NCBI RefSeq assembly: GCF_002806995.1
Contig: NZ_NIHE01000005.1
Span: forward strand, 184,019-248,018
Reading direction: 5' to 3'
Length of the DNA: 64,000 nt
Source of the DNA: Confluentibacter lentus
GTDB lineage: Bacteria > Bacteroidota > Bacteroidia > Flavobacteriales > Flavobacteriaceae
In this document: positions 55,913 to 64,000 of the stretch, piece by piece
Position numbering within the stretch: position 1 is the stretch's first letter
Layout of the letters: each line of letters begins with the position of its first letter
Notes under the pieces: model-generated
What the model saw: only the letters and a program-made list of their open reading frames with translations
What the model was told of the DNA's origin: nothing
Database searches by the model: none
Program-made: the position numbers and the translations under genes

Positions 55913-57085
55913 CTAATCGTCAATTCTATTATCATCAAATGCTGAAGGCAATAATTTGGGAATGAATTTTATAACCAAAGGCAACAATAGCGCTCCGCCC
56001 GGAAGCATGAATATGGCCAAACTTGGTATGGATTTAAAAATATCCAAGAGCTGTTCCTGTACTTTTTTTTGTTCTTTTGGGCTCAAGTCTCTTACGGTAG
56101 ATTGCGTAAGCAGTACCATTAATTCCTTACTGTTTTTTAACTCTTGGTACAAACGTTTGCTATTTCTGGTAATGAGTTTCATAACCATTTTGCTAGAATT
56201 GTCGTAAAAACTATGGACAATGTTTTTGGAGCTCAACAAGGCAATATCATTCTTATGCTTGGTGTAAAATTGATTGATGGCCAAAATAGATTCATTAATT
56301 CTTTCTGGTGTAATGTGTAAATCCATACCTAGCTGAACCAAAAATTGTTGTTCTTTTTTATCAATTTTTAAATCGCTCCAAGTAGCCATGCAAGCTAAAT
56401 CCAGAACATAATAGGTCTCAGTTGAATTTCTAATATAACTAATGGCATCTGGGTATTTTAAATGTGTATCGTCATGATACCTTAATGAAGCATCAAAAAG
56501 TTTTATCAAACTTTCGTCGTATTGGTTTTTGTTTTTTTTAGAGTTTAAGGCATCTAATGAAATAGATGCAATAGACGCTTCTAGATTTTTAATATGGGTT
56601 ATGGATATATTTTCTTGGTTCAAATATTCTTGATACGCCAATAGGTCAATATATAGCAACGCATTTATAATAAAATAGTTGAAGTTTTTGGTAATGACAT
56701 TGGTATCTATTTGAATGCGTTTGTTTATGATTTTTTCGAGAAGTTCATGTGGATTTTTAGTGCTCAGAAAATCCTTGAAAAAGGATGTTTTATGCTCATT
56801 GATTACTTTGTAAAAATCGACAACGGTTTCAATAAAGTCTTTTTTTGAATTTGAATTCTTATGTAAATAAAGAAGTGATAATAATAAATTGACTTTGCAT
56901 AGCTCTTCTTCGGTCAAATCGTTTTTATGGATGGTATTGGCAATCACTTCCACATTACTTCCATATATAAAGCCACAGGTCCTTAAGGCATCGTAAAACT
57001 CAATGTCACTCAACTCTAAGAATGAATTGTTCTTATCAACGTCTTTGAGTAATTTTTTTATCCAACCATTAGCTGATGGATTCAT
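55913..57085 (-). CDS. LETM1-related biofilm-associated protein
   Basis: A 390-residue protein. The N-terminus is mostly helical and soluble. The C-terminus has STVRDLSPKEQKKVQEQLLD, then a membrane segment SIPSLAIFMLPGGALLLPLV and IKFIPKLLPSAF, the LETM1-like signature. Flavobacterial members are named for biofilm effects, but the mechanism is unknown. It is monocistronic with a clear promoter. Confidence 0.85.
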   Translation of the reverse strand: MNPSANGWIKKLLKDVDKNNSFLELSDIEFYDALRTCGFIYGSNVEVIANTIHKNDLTEEELCKVNLLLSLLYLHKNSNSKKDFIETVVDFYKVINEHKTSFFKDFLSTKNPHELLEKIINKRIQIDTNVITKNFNYFIINALLYIDLLAYQEYLNQENISITHIKNLEASIASISLDALNSKKNKNQYDESLIKLFDASLRYHDDTHLKYPDAISYIRNSTETYYVLDLACMATWSDLKIDKKEQQFLVQLGMDLHITPERINESILAINQFYTKHKNDIALLSSKNIVHSFYDNSSKMVMKLITRNSKRLYQELKNSKELMVLLTQSTVRDLSPKEQKKVQEQLLDIFKSIPSLAIFMLPGGALLLPLVIKFIPKLLPSAFDDNRIDD

Positions 57086-57105
57086 GGCTTTATCTCTTTT
57101 TGCTG

Positions 57106-57113
57106 CAAAAGTA
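57106..57113 (-). promoter_or_regulatory. Promoter -7 box for the LETM1-related gene
   Basis: The minus strand reads TACTTTTG then CAGC, a TAnnTTTG match 20 bases before the start codon. Confidence 0.65.
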
Positions 57114-57235
57114 ATGTTTTAGAAGTGAAATTTGCAAATTTTAGTTTTAACAAAATTTTAACAAAACCGATGTTTTCATTATTGCGTAGGTATGTGTGAG
57201 AATCGAAAATAACAAATAACAAAATCTCAAAAATC

Positions 57236-57886
57236 ATGAAAAATTTAAAAAAAGTTTTAGGAATTGGAATTATAGCGATAGCTGGATTCTTAGTAGTAGT
57301 GGCGGCAGACCATATAGATGCCCCTGCAGTTCAAGGTGGTACTAGTGACATTACCGATTTTTATGCCTTTCAAGGTCAGAATACAAATAATATGGTATTT
57401 GTGGCCAATGTTCAGGGCTTGTTAAGCCCAGCAGCAACAAGCAATGCTTCTTTTAGCGAAAATGTTTTAATTGAATTTAACATTGACAACACGGGCGATT
57501 TTGTTGAAGATTTGGTAATTCAGGCCATTCCCAGAGATGGTAAAATGTATTTCTTTGGGCCAGTAGCTCCTTCGCAAACAGGCCTCAACAGTACCATTGC
57601 CACTACAACGAGTATAGGCGGTGTCGTTGATATCACTACAGGGTCTAATGCCATAGTGTCTACAAATGCGGGGATGAGCTTTTTTGCTGGCCCTAGAGAC
57701 GATCCCTTCTTTTTTGATTTTGCGCAATACTCTCAAATTATTTCAGGTATGTCACCAAGTTTCAACAATCCAGGGTCTGATACGTTTGCGGGAACCAATG
57801 TACTATCTGTTGTTGTTGAAGTACCTAAATCACTAATTGGTGGTTCAGGAACCATAAACACCTGGGTAGAATCAAAAACTAAATAA
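57236..57886 (+). CDS. DUF4331 protein, N-terminal-half type, exported
   Basis: A 216-residue exported protein. After a hydrophobic signal (LGIGIIAIAGFLVVVAAD) comes the DUF4331 opening DHIDAPAVQGGTSDITDFYAFQ and the middle LIEFNIDNTGDFVEDL. The C-terminal half of the usual domain is absent here and is found in the next gene. The function is unknown. Confidence 0.82.
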   Translation: MKNLKKVLGIGIIAIAGFLVVVAADHIDAPAVQGGTSDITDFYAFQGQNTNNMVFVANVQGLLSPAATSNASFSENVLIEFNIDNTGDFVEDLVIQAIPRDGKMYFFGPVAPSQTGLNSTIATTTSIGGVVDITTGSNAIVSTNAGMSFFAGPRDDPFFFDFAQYSQIISGMSPSFNNPGSDTFAGTNVLSVVVEVPKSLIGGSGTINTWVESKTK

Positions 57887-57909
57887 AAATAACCTTAAAA
57901 ATTAATATT

Positions 57910-58464
57910 ATGAAAAATATAAAAATAGTAGCAATAGCGGTAACAATTTCGTTAATGGCATTTAATTGTATTGACGACAACGACAATCAATTACCATATA
58001 CACCAGATTTTTCTGGAACTTATACGCAAGCAGACCAAATGGGTAGACCAGCAGTAAACACCGTTTTTGTGTCTTCTGGAAGCAAGGATATGTTCAACAC
58101 AACCATACCTTCAGCGCAAAACGCAGCATTTCAAAGCATGTTTCAAAGCAATTTAACAGCTTTAAGTCCCGCTTACGCAAATCCAGGAGATGAGAATGCA
58201 TTAGGACTTGACGCTGCCGCCTTTACTGGTGTATTGGCTACAGATGTTTTAAATGTGTCTTTAGATGGAACTACCACATTTTATGACGGCACCAATGTGT
58301 TAACAGGTCGTAACTTAAGTGACGATGTGATTACCGTAGAATTACTGCTCATCTTTGGTGGCGAGGATTTTACTGAAAATCCAACTTTAACAGACGACCA
58401 CGTAGATGCAAACGATAAGCCTTTTTTGACCTCATTTCCATATTTAGCTGCTCCTTGGATGTAG
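57910..58464 (+). CDS. DUF4331 protein, C-terminal-half type, lipoprotein
   Basis: A 184-residue lipoprotein (ISLMAFNCIDDND) with the second part of a DUF4331 domain: TQADQMGRPAVNTVFV, then DDVITVELLLIFGG and TDDHVDANDKPFLTSFPYLA. It has its own signal, so this is a true two-gene arrangement and not a frameshift of one gene. It follows the first part by 23 nt and probably pairs with it. Confidence 0.78.
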   Translation: MKNIKIVAIAVTISLMAFNCIDDNDNQLPYTPDFSGTYTQADQMGRPAVNTVFVSSGSKDMFNTTIPSAQNAAFQSMFQSNLTALSPAYANPGDENALGLDAAAFTGVLATDVLNVSLDGTTTFYDGTNVLTGRNLSDDVITVELLLIFGGEDFTENPTLTDDHVDANDKPFLTSFPYLAAPWM

Positions 58465-58479
58465 TTTAATACCATTAAG

Positions 58480-58510
58480 TCAGAGTATGCTCCCTACTGG
58501 CATACTCTGA
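58480..58510. terminator. Hairpin after the DUF4331 pair
   Basis: TCAGAGTATGC and GCATACTCTGA form an 11-base stem around nine bases. No T run follows on the plus strand, so it may slow 3' decay or attenuate rather than terminate fully before the TPR gene. Confidence 0.6.
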
Positions 58511-58545
58511 TATACTACTTATAAAACCTAATAAAAACAACACTT

Positions 58546-59838
58546 ATGAAACGTCATTTTAACCTTATTATATGGACTTTGTTATTATTAATTAACAGTT
58601 GTAAAGAAGTTCCTAAAAAAATTACAGATTCAAAAGATTACAATGTGTACTTAACACCAATTGAGAACGAGATGCTGCAATTAACCCAAAAGGATTTTAA
58701 ATTTTGGGAAGAAAAGCTAGAAAAAGAACCTACACAGTTTCCTTACATGGTTAAAGCTGCAGCATCTCAATCTCAATTATTTAAGGAAACTGGCCATATT
58801 GAAGCATTAATTCAAGCGGAACAAAAGTTAATTCAGGCCAACGAAAAAACAAATTATAATATGCCGGGTTATTTGAGGGCTTTAGCTAGAAATTACATCT
58901 CTCAGCATAAATTTAAAGAATCGCTCGCATTATTAAAAAAAGCCGAAATCATTGGCGAGGGTTTAAACGGAACACAAAAAATGCTTTTCGATGTGTATTT
59001 GGAATTGGGTAATATTGATAAAGCCAAAACATATTTAAGCAAAATTGAAAATTATAATGATTTTGATTTTCTTATTCGTTTATCAAAGTGGAGCGACCAT
59101 AATGGCGATTTAGATAAAGCTATTTTATACCTAGAAAAAGCAACTCAAATGGTTGAATCGTCTAGAGATACATGGTTAATGCAATGGGCTTATACCAATT
59201 TGGCTGATTTTTATGGGCATAACGGACAAATTTCAGAGGCCTACCAGCACTACTTGAAAACCCTAAAATTAAATCCAAATGATGCCTATGCAAAAAAAGG
59301 CATTGCATGGATTGTGTATTCTTATGAACGAAATCCGAAAGAAGCATTACGGATTTTAGATTCCATCATGATGCAGCACAAATCGCCAGATTACTATTTG
59401 CTAAAAGCTGAAATAGCGGAGTATATGAACGATAATGATGCGAAACAAAACTATTTGGAATTGTATTTTTCTGAGGTTGAAAAAGATGAATATGGTACTA
59501 TGTATAATGCATACAATGCGATTCTTTATACTGAAGATTTAAACAACATTAAAGAGGCTACCAACATTGCTTTAACGGAAATTAAAAATAGGCCAACACC
59601 ACAATCTTATGATTTGCTGGCTTGGGCATATTTTAATTATGGTGATGCAAAAGAAGCATTGCAAATTATGGAAGAACATGTGGCCAATAAAACCTATAGC
59701 CCAGAAACCTTATTTCATTTGGCAGAAGTTTATAAAGCCAATGGAAAAGTAAAAGAGGCTAAGGATTTAAAGGAAGAGTTATTGAAAAGCACTTTCGAAT
59801 TGGGACCATTAATGGAACAAAGAATTAATAACATTTAA
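58546..59838 (+). CDS. TPR lipoprotein
   Basis: A 430-residue lipoprotein (LLLLINSCKEVPKK) made largely of TPR helices (KFKESLALLKKAEIIGEGLN; ISEAYQHYLKTLKLNPNDAY; SPETLFHLAEVYKANGKVKE). It lies in the same direction as the DUF4331 pair and may form a functional set with it. TPRs bind partner proteins; the partner is unknown. Confidence 0.82.
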   Translation: MKRHFNLIIWTLLLLINSCKEVPKKITDSKDYNVYLTPIENEMLQLTQKDFKFWEEKLEKEPTQFPYMVKAAASQSQLFKETGHIEALIQAEQKLIQANEKTNYNMPGYLRALARNYISQHKFKESLALLKKAEIIGEGLNGTQKMLFDVYLELGNIDKAKTYLSKIENYNDFDFLIRLSKWSDHNGDLDKAILYLEKATQMVESSRDTWLMQWAYTNLADFYGHNGQISEAYQHYLKTLKLNPNDAYAKKGIAWIVYSYERNPKEALRILDSIMMQHKSPDYYLLKAEIAEYMNDNDAKQNYLELYFSEVEKDEYGTMYNAYNAILYTEDLNNIKEATNIALTEIKNRPTPQSYDLLAWAYFNYGDAKEALQIMEEHVANKTYSPETLFHLAEVYKANGKVKEAKDLKEELLKSTFELGPLMEQRINNI

Positions 59839-59984
59839 GAATCATTATGAATTTGGTAAAGAAATTCATTTTAAAAAAGCTTGCATTGGATTGACTATTA
59901 ATTTGAGGGAGTTAATAGATGAAGTGTAAATTCAATTTTAAGGTAACCTAAAGTGTTGGTTTTGGGTTTTTTGTTAGGTAAAAG

Positions 59985-60012
59985 TTGCCCGGTTAGTTAT
60001 ATAATCGGGCAC
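59985..60012. terminator. Terminator between TPR lipoprotein and hydrolase genes
   Basis: TTGCCCGGTT and AATCGGGCA(C) pair with one G-T wobble; on the plus strand it is followed by TTTCTTTTT. It separates the convergent TPR and hydrolase genes. Confidence 0.7.
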
Positions 60013-60019
60013 TTTCTTT

Positions 60020-60805
60020 TTATTTAATTTCCCAGCTATCAATTAATTTTTGAATGTATATGGTTGAATCTATGTCGTGGCTAGCATTTGGAATGATGTG
60101 TAACGTTGCATTTTTATAATTTTTTAAAAATAGTTCGGCACTTTTAAAAGGTACATTTGTATCGTTTTCACCATGCCACCAGTCCATGTAAATAGCATTG
60201 TTTATGGCTGCATATAACGGTTCGGATAAAACATACTTTAGGTCGTTATAAGATGCTTTTATGAACATGTCTTCAGATTCTGAGCCAGCTTGTTTCGCAA
60301 TTTGATCTAAGTTAGGGAATTTTAAAACAGCACTTTTAAAACCATCATATCCTAATAATAAATTCGTAAATAAATCTTTGGTAATGGCTGAATCGGCAAA
60401 TTCAAAATAAGCATCTTTAGAAACCATGCCGCTAATGACGCCGCAATATTTCAATTTAAATTTTGAAGCCAATAACATAGCCAAGGGACCACCACCACTT
60501 ATACCAATAACGGCGTAATCATGTGTTTTTAAGCCAGCATTTTCAGCAAGTTCATAAAGTAGAGTGGCGTTTGTTTCTGTATATTCTGTTCCTCCAAACC
60601 CTGGTCTGTTAAACGAGATGAAATTATATTTTGCTTTTAAACTATCGGGAATGAATGTTAAGATATCCGTGGTTGAAGGCGTGCCACCTATAATACAAAT
60701 AGTTGGTTTTACGTTAGAAGTTTTTTTTGGAGTGGTTTTACAGGAAACATTTACAAGCATTAAGCAAATAACGCACAAATAAATAAATTTGAAAAAACGA
60801 GTCAT
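60020..60805 (-). CDS. Alpha/beta hydrolase lipoprotein
   Basis: A 261-residue lipoprotein (LMLVNVSCKTTPKK) of the alpha/beta-hydrolase fold. The nucleophile is in VIGISGGGPLAML, the oxyanion region in IIGGTPSTTD and the catalytic histidine in NASHDID. It is an esterase or lipase-like enzyme with unknown substrate. Confidence 0.85.
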   Translation of the reverse strand: MTRFFKFIYLCVICLMLVNVSCKTTPKKTSNVKPTICIIGGTPSTTDILTFIPDSLKAKYNFISFNRPGFGGTEYTETNATLLYELAENAGLKTHDYAVIGISGGGPLAMLLASKFKLKYCGVISGMVSKDAYFEFADSAITKDLFTNLLLGYDGFKSAVLKFPNLDQIAKQAGSESEDMFIKASYNDLKYVLSEPLYAAINNAIYMDWWHGENDTNVPFKSAELFLKNYKNATLHIIPNASHDIDSTIYIQKLIDSWEIK

Positions 60806-60896
60806 TTAAAAAAAGTTTTAAAAAAAAAGATGTATTTATTTAAAACGATTAGTAATTATTTTTGTTACAAATATTATGAACTTCATATATAATAAG

Positions 60897-61718
60897 TTAC
60901 TGTCTTTTAAAAGTATCATTAAAGAAAACCAGTTGGTATTTAATAGCATTGGCCCAATAATTCCAATTATGTGCGCCTGGTCTTTCTATGTAATCGTGGG
61001 CTATATTTCTTTCCACTAATAAATCATGAAGGCGTTTGTTATCATCAAAAAAGAAATCGTCATACCCGCAATCTATGATGATTTTTAAATCGGCATCCAA
61101 TAAATAAACTAAGTTGATAACACTATTTTTTTCCCAATTCTCTTTGTTCTCAGGATAGGTCCCTAAGCGTTTTTTGATGTCCCAGTTGTTGGGAAACGGA
61201 CGAATATCTACACCACCACTCATACTACCCGTAGCACCAAAAACATCTTGATGTTTAAAGCCAAGATATAAAGCACCGTGTCCACCCATACTTAATCCTG
61301 TGATGGCACGTCCATTTTTATTAGGTATGGTTTTGTAATTTTTATCAACAGCTTCAATTAATTCTGTAGAAACATAGGTTTCATATTTCATTGTATTATC
61401 AATTGGGCTATCAAAATACCAGCTGGTAACGCCGCCATCTGGACAAACAATAAGGATATTAAAATCGTTAGCATATTTTTTTATTAATGGCGCTTTAGAA
61501 ATCCAATCTTTAAAATTTCCTCCTGCACCATGAAGCAAATACAATACAGGTAGGTTCTCATTTTTACTGGCATAATTATCAGGAGTAATGACCATATTTG
61601 GAATATTTTTATTCATGGCTTTACTAAAAACCATTAAGGTGTCCACCTGAGATGTTACTATGTTTATAAAAAATAGATGGATGATTAGTAATAGAAGTGT
61701 TGTTTTTAATTTAGTCAT
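60897..61718 (-). CDS. Esterase of the alpha/beta-hydrolase (esterase D) type, exported
   Basis: A 273-residue exported esterase. Signal peptide up to FFINIVTSQ; catalytic serine in GLSMGGHGALYL; VLYLLHGAGGNFKDW forms the oxyanion region; histidine in PGAHNWNYW. The esterase D/tributyrin esterase group includes feruloyl and acetyl-xylan esterases, so glycan de-esterification is possible. A second hydrolase follows downstream in the same direction. Confidence 0.87.
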   Translation of the reverse strand: MTKLKTTLLLLIIHLFFINIVTSQVDTLMVFSKAMNKNIPNMVITPDNYASKNENLPVLYLLHGAGGNFKDWISKAPLIKKYANDFNILIVCPDGGVTSWYFDSPIDNTMKYETYVSTELIEAVDKNYKTIPNKNGRAITGLSMGGHGALYLGFKHQDVFGATGSMSGGVDIRPFPNNWDIKKRLGTYPENKENWEKNSVINLVYLLDADLKIIIDCGYDDFFFDDNKRLHDLLVERNIAHDYIERPGAHNWNYWANAIKYQLVFFNDTFKRQ

Positions 61719-61883
61719 AATGGTTTTTTTGGTTTAGTTTATATGGTTGTTGTGTCTTAAAATAGGGCAAGAGGTGATTTGTGGATTGCAATAATATTCA
61801 CCAAAATAGAATCGAGAAGTTGATACAATGCACGGACTTATTAATTTTCCCGCCATTTCTAGCTAATTTTAAAAAGATAAATT

Positions 61884-62156
61884 TTACTCAGCTGTTGTTG
61901 GGTCAATAATCGTTGCTACTTTACTAACTGAATTTGCTGGAAATCCACCTTGTTTTGCATGTTCACGAACCATTTCTTCATTTGGTGCATTGTAAACACA
62001 ATAGATTTTGTCAGCTGTAACATAGCTATGAACCCATTGAATTTGGGACCCCATGTTACTTAATACCCCACAAGATGTTTGAGAAATACTTTTTAGTTGT
62101 TCGGAAGTTAATGTTCCTGCTCCAGGAATCTCTCTTTCAATTACAAATTTTGGCAT
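61884..62156 (-). CDS. DUF4242 protein
   Basis: A 90-residue ferredoxin-like-fold protein (KFVIEREIPGAGTLTSEQLK; WVHSYVTADKIYCVYNAPN; REHAKQGGFPANSV) matching DUF4242, sometimes annotated as nickel-binding. The conserved HAxxxGFP is present. The role is unknown. It is upstream of the esterases and downstream of the AraC regulator, all on the minus strand but with wide spacers. Confidence 0.8.
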   Translation of the reverse strand: MPKFVIEREIPGAGTLTSEQLKSISQTSCGVLSNMGSQIQWVHSYVTADKIYCVYNAPNEEMVREHAKQGGFPANSVSKVATIIDPTTAE

Positions 62157-62404
62157 CGTTTTAAGTTTTATGATTTTGCCTACTCTGGTCGGTTTTCGGC
62201 ATCTCCGCTATTTCTATTATAAGTTCTATTTGTTACACAACTACACAAATATACCCAAAACGGCTTTTGATTGGATTGGTTTTTTTGGAAATTTATGTGT
62301 TGTGGAAAGAATAATAAGCTGTCCTTAAATGCCCTATTTGTTGTTTTTGATAAGTTTTATTAGAACTTAATTTTATATCAATTGTGTTTTGGTTTTTTAG
62401 ATTA

Positions 62405-62965
62405 CTAAATATTTTGAATGGTTATCCTTCTTTTTTCTTTCAATGCTTTAAAATGCGATGGCGTTAAACCCGTTACCTTTTTAAACTGTGATGATAAGTG
62501 CGCCACACTGCTATAATTTAGTTTATTTGCAATTTCAGAAAAGGTATCTTCTCCAAAAATAATCAACTCCTTAATCCTTTCAATTTTTAAAGCAATAATA
62601 TATTGTTCAATGGTTGTGGCTTCAACTTCTGAAAAGAAATTTGCTAAGTATGTGTAACTGTGATTCAATTCTTCGCTTAATAAAACAGAGAACTTAATAT
62701 TAGGCCTATTCTCTGAATCGGAAACATATTCAACCATTACTTTTCTAATCTTTTCAATTAATACGCCTTGCTTTTTTTCTAACAACTCCATACCTGCCTT
62801 TTTGATTTGGGTATTCAGTTTCTTTTTGTCCTCATCACAAACATCTTCTTTGGTTTCTATTTCCCCTAATTCAACTTTAGCTGGCGAGATACCAAGTTCA
62901 TCTAAGGCATCTTTAACAAAAATTTTACAGCTCTCGCAAGCCATATTCTTTACATATATTTTCAT
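62405..62965 (-). CDS. AraC family regulator with N-terminal HMA-like domain
   Basis: A 186-residue fusion. Residues 1-65 resemble a small metal-binding ferredoxin-like domain (MKIYVKNMACESCKIFVKDAL; Cys10 and Cys13). The C-terminal 100 residues are an AraC HTH pair (FSEIANKLNYSSVAHLSSQF; KKVTGLTPSHFKALKEKRR). The cysteine pair suggests metal or redox control of DNA binding. This combination is familiar in flavobacteria but the signal is not proven. Confidence 0.85.
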   Translation of the reverse strand: MKIYVKNMACESCKIFVKDALDELGISPAKVELGEIETKEDVCDEDKKKLNTQIKKAGMELLEKKQGVLIEKIRKVMVEYVSDSENRPNIKFSVLLSEELNHSYTYLANFFSEVEATTIEQYIIALKIERIKELIIFGEDTFSEIANKLNYSSVAHLSSQFKKVTGLTPSHFKALKEKRRITIQNI

Positions 62966-63219
62966 GAATTATTTCTTTTAATTATTTATTGCACAAATAC
63001 TAGTGCTAACCATTGCTAATTGAGTGCGTATAACGCTTGTGGCTTTGGTTTCGTGGCGTTAGAAGACTATTGATCTTAGTAAAGATACAATTAACGTTTA
63101 TTTTTACGAGTTTTTTTCGAAGAATAAGAGTGAAGTGAATCGGCGCAAGCAAAATAAGGAAACCTTATAATGAAAATGCGGGTTGAAACTGAGCTAATTT
63201 TTTTAAAATCAGTTCTTTG
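62966..63219. other. Spacer with repeat-like element between regulator and HigA
   Basis: No gene is seen. TAACGC and GCGTTA form inverted ends at 63029-63063 around CTTGTGGCTTTGG-type sequence, loosely similar to the spacer at 18240-18341. It suggests a mobile or cassette-like boundary before the HigBA pair. Confidence 0.35.
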
Positions 63220-63522
63220 TTAGGCAACGTTTTTATTTTCGTAGTGTTTGATCTCGTTCAGTTCCGATTTTTTCGATTCCTTTTCCTCCTCAATGTCGAA
63301 ATCGTCTTGAAGTCCGAGCCAGAATTTTGCAGAATTCCCAAAGTATTTGCTTAATCGCAAGGCTGTGTCCGCCGTAATTCGTCGATTTCCCTTTATGATT
63401 TCCGAAATTCGAGTTTGCGGAATTTTCAAGTCCTTGGAAAGTCGGTATGCGGTGATTTCCAATGGCTCAAGAAATTCGTAATTCAAGATTTCTCCAGGAT
63501 GTACATTTGCTAACTTTTCCAT
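63220..63522 (-). CDS. higA: HigA-family antitoxin
   Basis: A 100-residue XRE-type antitoxin. HPGEILNYEFLEPLEITAYR is the HigA opening, followed by the helix-turn-helix RLSKDLKIPQTRISEIIKGNR and KYFGNSAKFWLGLQDDFD. It binds and neutralises HigB and represses their promoter. It follows the toxin gene by 13 nt, the usual toxin-first order. Confidence 0.93.
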   Translation of the reverse strand: MEKLANVHPGEILNYEFLEPLEITAYRLSKDLKIPQTRISEIIKGNRRITADTALRLSKYFGNSAKFWLGLQDDFDIEEEKESKKSELNEIKHYENKNVA

Positions 63523-63535
63523 TTTTTTTATTTTT

Positions 63536-63817
63536 TTAATGATAATCGATTATTTCTACTTCGCTTGCGTTTCCTTTGTCCCAAATGAAAATAATCCGCC
63601 ATTGTTTATTAATCCGAATGCTATAGAATTCGCCCAATTTTCCAGTCAGCTTTTCCAGTCGGTTTGAGGGTGGAATTCTTAAGTCAGCAATATCTTGCGA
63701 GTTGTTCAACATTCTCAATTTCCGACGTCCAATATTCTGAATTTCAATCGGCATTTTCTTGACTCGGATTCCGTTCCAAATCTGTTCGGTCTCTTTCGAA
63801 CCAAAGGAAATAATCAT
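63536..63817 (-). CDS. higB: HigB/RelE-family mRNA-interferase toxin
   Basis: A 93-residue RelE/ParE-fold toxin: RKLRMLNNSQDIADLRIPPSNRLEKL and QWRIIFIWDKGNASEVEIIDYH are the HigB signature regions. It cuts mRNA on ribosomes when not bound by HigA. The pair sits 70 bases from an IS3-type end, a common spot for acquired modules. Confidence 0.92.
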   Translation of the reverse strand: MIISFGSKETEQIWNGIRVKKMPIEIQNIGRRKLRMLNNSQDIADLRIPPSNRLEKLTGKLGEFYSIRINKQWRIIFIWDKGNASEVEIIDYH

Positions 63818-63884
63818 ATTTTCGCTTTACGTTACTAACGTCAAAGATAAGTAAATATTTTAATTTGTAACGGATTTTCTCAAA

Positions 63885-64000
63885 TGTCTCGTCCTGAAAT
63901 ATGGCTACAGGTTAAAATTGATTTTACGCTGTTAATTTGTATACCATATTAGGTGTTTTAAAGTCTAAAGATAAATGTAATCTTATTTCGTTGTACAAAT
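63885..64000 (-). mobile_element. IS3-family insertion sequence, end only
   Basis: The terminus TGTCTCGTCCTGAAATA begins at 63885 and is followed by the transposase 3' end. The element continues past the window, so its other end and target duplication cannot be seen. The right-hand end of the window is thus mobile DNA. Confidence 0.75.
63924..64000 (-). CDS. IS3-family transposase, C-terminal fragment (runs off the window)
   Basis: The last 25 residues are readable on the minus strand and contain YNEIRLHLSLDFKTPNMVY, the typical ending of IS3 OrfB integrase-type transposases (YNxxRxHxSLxxxTP). The stop codon is at 63924-63926. The 5' part is outside the window, so completeness is unknown. 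Confidence 0.85.
   Translation of the reverse strand, partial: LYNEIRLHLSLDFKTPNMVYKLTA

Overview
The window looks like a chromosomal segment of a marine-type member of the Flavobacteriaceae (Bacteroidota). The DNA is AT-rich. Promoter boxes fit the Bacteroidota TAnnTTTG form (for example TATATTTG at 24493-24500). There is a type IX secretion sorting domain (19019-20029), a gliding-motility lipoprotein isomerase (GldI), a TonB-dependent receptor with a carboxypeptidase-regulatory N-terminus, and many small flavobacterial DUF families. No rRNA, tRNA or CRISPR array was seen.

Layout. (1) 1-6934, plus strand: a sugar-oxidation cluster with a ThuA/PVC-dehydrogenase/cupredoxin fusion (5' end outside the window), an MFS transporter, a TIM-barrel sugar epimerase and a Gfo/Idh oxidoreductase that lacks the usual EKP lysine. 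(2) 6935-18900: an accessory region. It opens with a type I restriction-modification operon, hsdM-hsdS-RAYT-hsdR, in which a REP-associated tyrosine transposase is translationally packed between hsdS and hsdR. GGGCGAAT...ATTCGCCC palindromes lie in frame inside both the transposase gene and hsdM. Then come small membrane, hydrolase and methyltransferase genes separated by repeat-like DNA. Inverted copies of one dispersed repeat lie at 6997-7021 and 17518-17550. (3) 19019-24325: a T9SS-exported LamG protein, a carboxypeptidase-regulatory-domain protein and a TonB-dependent receptor. (4) 24566-32224: ychF, an SRPBCC protein, a DMT exporter, and parE and parC separated by an overlooked 44-codon ORF with its own promoter and leader hairpin. 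(5) 32232-36340, minus strand: nrnA-like, gldI, cyclophilin-FKBP, lgt, DUF192. (6) 36519-39013: ndk, two cold-shock genes, DUF721 (DciA-like) and recF. (7) 39147-45676, plus strand: a TPR protein, ribH, two small paralogous membrane proteins, mutL, two rhomboid proteases and an EEP-family protein. (8) 45796-51792, minus strand: parA, parB, DUF5683, dapB, lepB, four-helix-bundle protein, WbqC, DUF6122. (9) 52003-59838: an M16 peptidase, lpxD, a LETM1-related protein, a DUF4331 pair and a TPR lipoprotein. (10) 60020-64000, minus strand: two alpha/beta hydrolases, DUF4242, an HMA-like/AraC fusion, a HigBA toxin-antitoxin pair and the edge of an IS3-family element that runs off the window.

Most of the window is conserved flavobacterial core operons. 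The most unusual part is the hsd operon, where a RAYT transposase and its probable REP hairpins have become part of the coding sequence of a restriction system.
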